Part shown: positions 38,060 to 39,075 of the stretch, one piece after another
Layout of the letters: each line of letters begins with the position of its first letter
Numbering within the stretch: position 1 is the first letter of the stretch
DNA from: Pseudomonas citronellolis
Lineage (GTDB): Bacteria; Pseudomonadota; Gammaproteobacteria; Pseudomonadales; Pseudomonadaceae
Direction: 5' to 3'
Length of the DNA: 39,075 nt
Assembly: GCF_029335315.1 (NCBI RefSeq)
Contig: NZ_JARJLT010000339.1
Location: 1 to 39,075 of the forward strand
Made by a program: the position numbers and the translations under genes
The notes under the pieces: generated by a model
Database searches by the model: none
What the model was told of the DNA's origin: nothing
What the model saw: the letters and a program-made list of their open reading frames with translations, nothing else

Positions 38060-38950
38060 TCAGGACAAACCGGGGTGGATTCGCTGCAGGCCGTCCTTGA
38101 GGAAGTCCACCAGCTGGCGCACCTTCGGCGACAGGTGGCGCTGCTGCGGGTAGAGCGCCCAGACCGCGGTATTGGGCGGCTGATGTTCCGCCAGCAGCGA
38201 AACCAGGCGCCCGCTGCGCAGGTGTTCCAGCACGTAGTAGTCCGGCAGCTGGCACAGGCCGAAGCCGCGCAGGGCGGCGTCGAGCACCGCCTGGCCGCTG
38301 TTGCAGCGCCAGTTGCCCTGGACCCGGTGCTGGGTCTCGCGGCCATTCTCGAGGAAGGTCCAGATGTCGCTGCTGCCTACCAGGCAGTTGTGCAGCGCCA
38401 GCTCCGCCGGCGCCTGTGGCGCGCCGTGGCGCTCCAGGTAGGCCGGCGTGGCGCACAGGTACATCACCCGCGGCGCCAGGCGCGTGGCCACCAGGCGCGA
38501 GTCGCTGAGGCGGCCGAGGCGGATGGCCAGGTCGAAGCCCTCGTGGAGCAGGTCGAGCTGGCGGTTGGACAGCTCCATCTCCACCCGCAGTTGCGGGTAG
38601 TCGGCCATGAAGGCATTCACCAGGGGCACCACGAAACGCTCGCCATAGGCCACCGCGCAGGTCATGCGCAGCAGCCCCTTGGGCTCGGCGGAAAGGTCGC
38701 TGACCGCCCGCAGCGCTTCGTCGCGTGCGTCCTGCAGGCGCTGGCAGTGCTGCAGGAAAGTCTGCCCGGCCTCGCTCAGCGACACGCGTCGGGTGCTGCG
38801 GTAGAGCAGGCGGGTCTGCAGGCGTTCCTCCAGGCGGGCGATCTGCCGGCTGACGTGGGAGGACGACACCCCCAGGCGCTCGGCGGCGGCGGTGAACTGC
38901 CCGGTTTCCGCCACCGCGACGAATTCGTCGAGGCCTTCCCAGCGATTCAT
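38060..38950 (-). CDS. LysR-family transcriptional regulator, GfnR-like
   Basis: This 296-aa regulator has an N-terminal winged helix-turn-helix (FVAVAETGQFTAAAERLGVS, then SSHVSRQIARLEERL; residues about 10-45) and a LysR substrate-binding domain (about 90-290). The sequence (MNRWEGLDEFVAVAE, LSNRQLDL, HEGFDLAIRLGRLSDSRLVA) looks close to what I recall of P. aeruginosa GfnR, which controls the divergent formaldehyde-detoxification genes adhC-fghA. The divergent gene here lies outside the window, so that assignment is an inference. A perfect inverted repeat lies 18 bases upstream of the start codon, consistent with an autoregulated divergent operator. Confidence 0.88.
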   Translation of the reverse strand: MNRWEGLDEFVAVAETGQFTAAAERLGVSSSHVSRQIARLEERLQTRLLYRSTRRVSLSEAGQTFLQHCQRLQDARDEALRAVSDLSAEPKGLLRMTCAVAYGERFVVPLVNAFMADYPQLRVEMELSNRQLDLLHEGFDLAIRLGRLSDSRLVATRLAPRVMYLCATPAYLERHGAPQAPAELALHNCLVGSSDIWTFLENGRETQHRVQGNWRCNSGQAVLDAALRGFGLCQLPDYYVLEHLRSGRLVSLLAEHQPPNTAVWALYPQQRHLSPKVRQLVDFLKDGLQRIHPGLS

Positions 38951-38967
38951 CTGGATTGTCCCTGTAT

Positions 38968-38991
38968 GGCAATAATATTTTTATTATTGCC
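38968..38991. promoter_or_regulatory. Perfect AT-rich inverted repeat, probable LysR operator
   Basis: GGCAATAATA (38968-38977), four T residues, TATTATTGCC (38982-38991): a perfect 10-bp dyad, very AT-rich in a GC-rich genome, containing T-N11-A spacings typical of LysR boxes. On the minus strand it overlaps a TATTAT -10 candidate for the LysR gene. On the plus strand TACACT (39018-39023) could be the -10 of the divergent gene beyond the window. The rest of 38992-39075 shows no other recognisable element. Confidence 0.65.
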
Positions 38992-39075
38992 TGATTATTC
39001 CTTTCCGGGCACTTTTCTACACTTCCAAGGCTGCGTCCCGCGCTTTTTCGCCGGGCCGCCCGGTTTCCGCCGGCG

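Overview
This window is a stretch of conserved chromosome from a high-GC gammaproteobacterium, almost certainly a Pseudomonas close to the P. aeruginosa lineage. The gene order (dapD, dapC, glnD, map divergent from rpsB-tsf-pyrH-frr-uppS-cdsA-dxr-rseP-bamA-skp-lpxD-fabZ-lpxA-lpxB-rnhB-dnaE-accA-tilS-pyrG-kdsA-eno-ftsB-ispD) is the classic Pseudomonas arrangement. Protein lengths also fit (LpxD 353 aa, FabZ 146 aa, LpxA 258 aa with Met169, enolase 429 aa, EF-Ts 289 aa). No prophage, transposase, CRISPR array, tRNA or rRNA gene was seen.

Left part (1-9926), mostly minus strand: a truncated SufE/CsdE sulfur acceptor and its cysteine desulfurase CsdA; the lysine/diaminopimelate gene dapD with a Spx/ArsC-like YffB gene; a divergent CPA1 Na+/H+ antiporter on the plus strand; a REP doublet (REPIN); then dapC, glnD and map, read away from the rpsB promoter region.

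Central part (10185-36550), plus strand: a long run of essential genes for translation (rpsB, tsf, frr, tilS), nucleotide supply (pyrH, pyrG), isoprenoid and lipid-carrier synthesis (uppS, dxr, ispD), phospholipid and fatty-acid synthesis (cdsA, fabZ, accA), lipid A and Kdo (lpxD, lpxA, lpxB, kdsA), outer-membrane assembly and its stress protease (rseP, bamA, skp), replication (rnhB, dnaE), glycolysis (eno), division (ftsB) and a small membrane protein. Many genes overlap by 1-8 bases or sit within 20 bases, so they are translationally coupled. Several intrinsic-terminator-like hairpins (after rpsB, tsf, rseP, lpxD, accA and eno) divide the run into sub-operons. A promoter-like sequence lies inside a codon-atypical stretch of rseP, just upstream of bamA.

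Right part (36551-39075), minus strand: a YedF-like TusA-family protein, its YedE/YeeE-type membrane partner, and a LysR regulator resembling GfnR. The divergent regulatory region of the LysR gene holds a perfect AT-rich inverted repeat and runs off the window.

No gap between genes exceeds 300 bases; the largest are 9927-10184 (258 bases), 11920-12123 (204) and 33422-33611 (190), and each is described below. I did not find an undescribed multi-gene system. The points most worth a second look are non-coding: a 142-base palindromic MITE-like element between kdsA and eno, the REPIN, the structured rpsB and pyrG leaders, the rseP-internal promoter candidate, and the operator-like palindromes.
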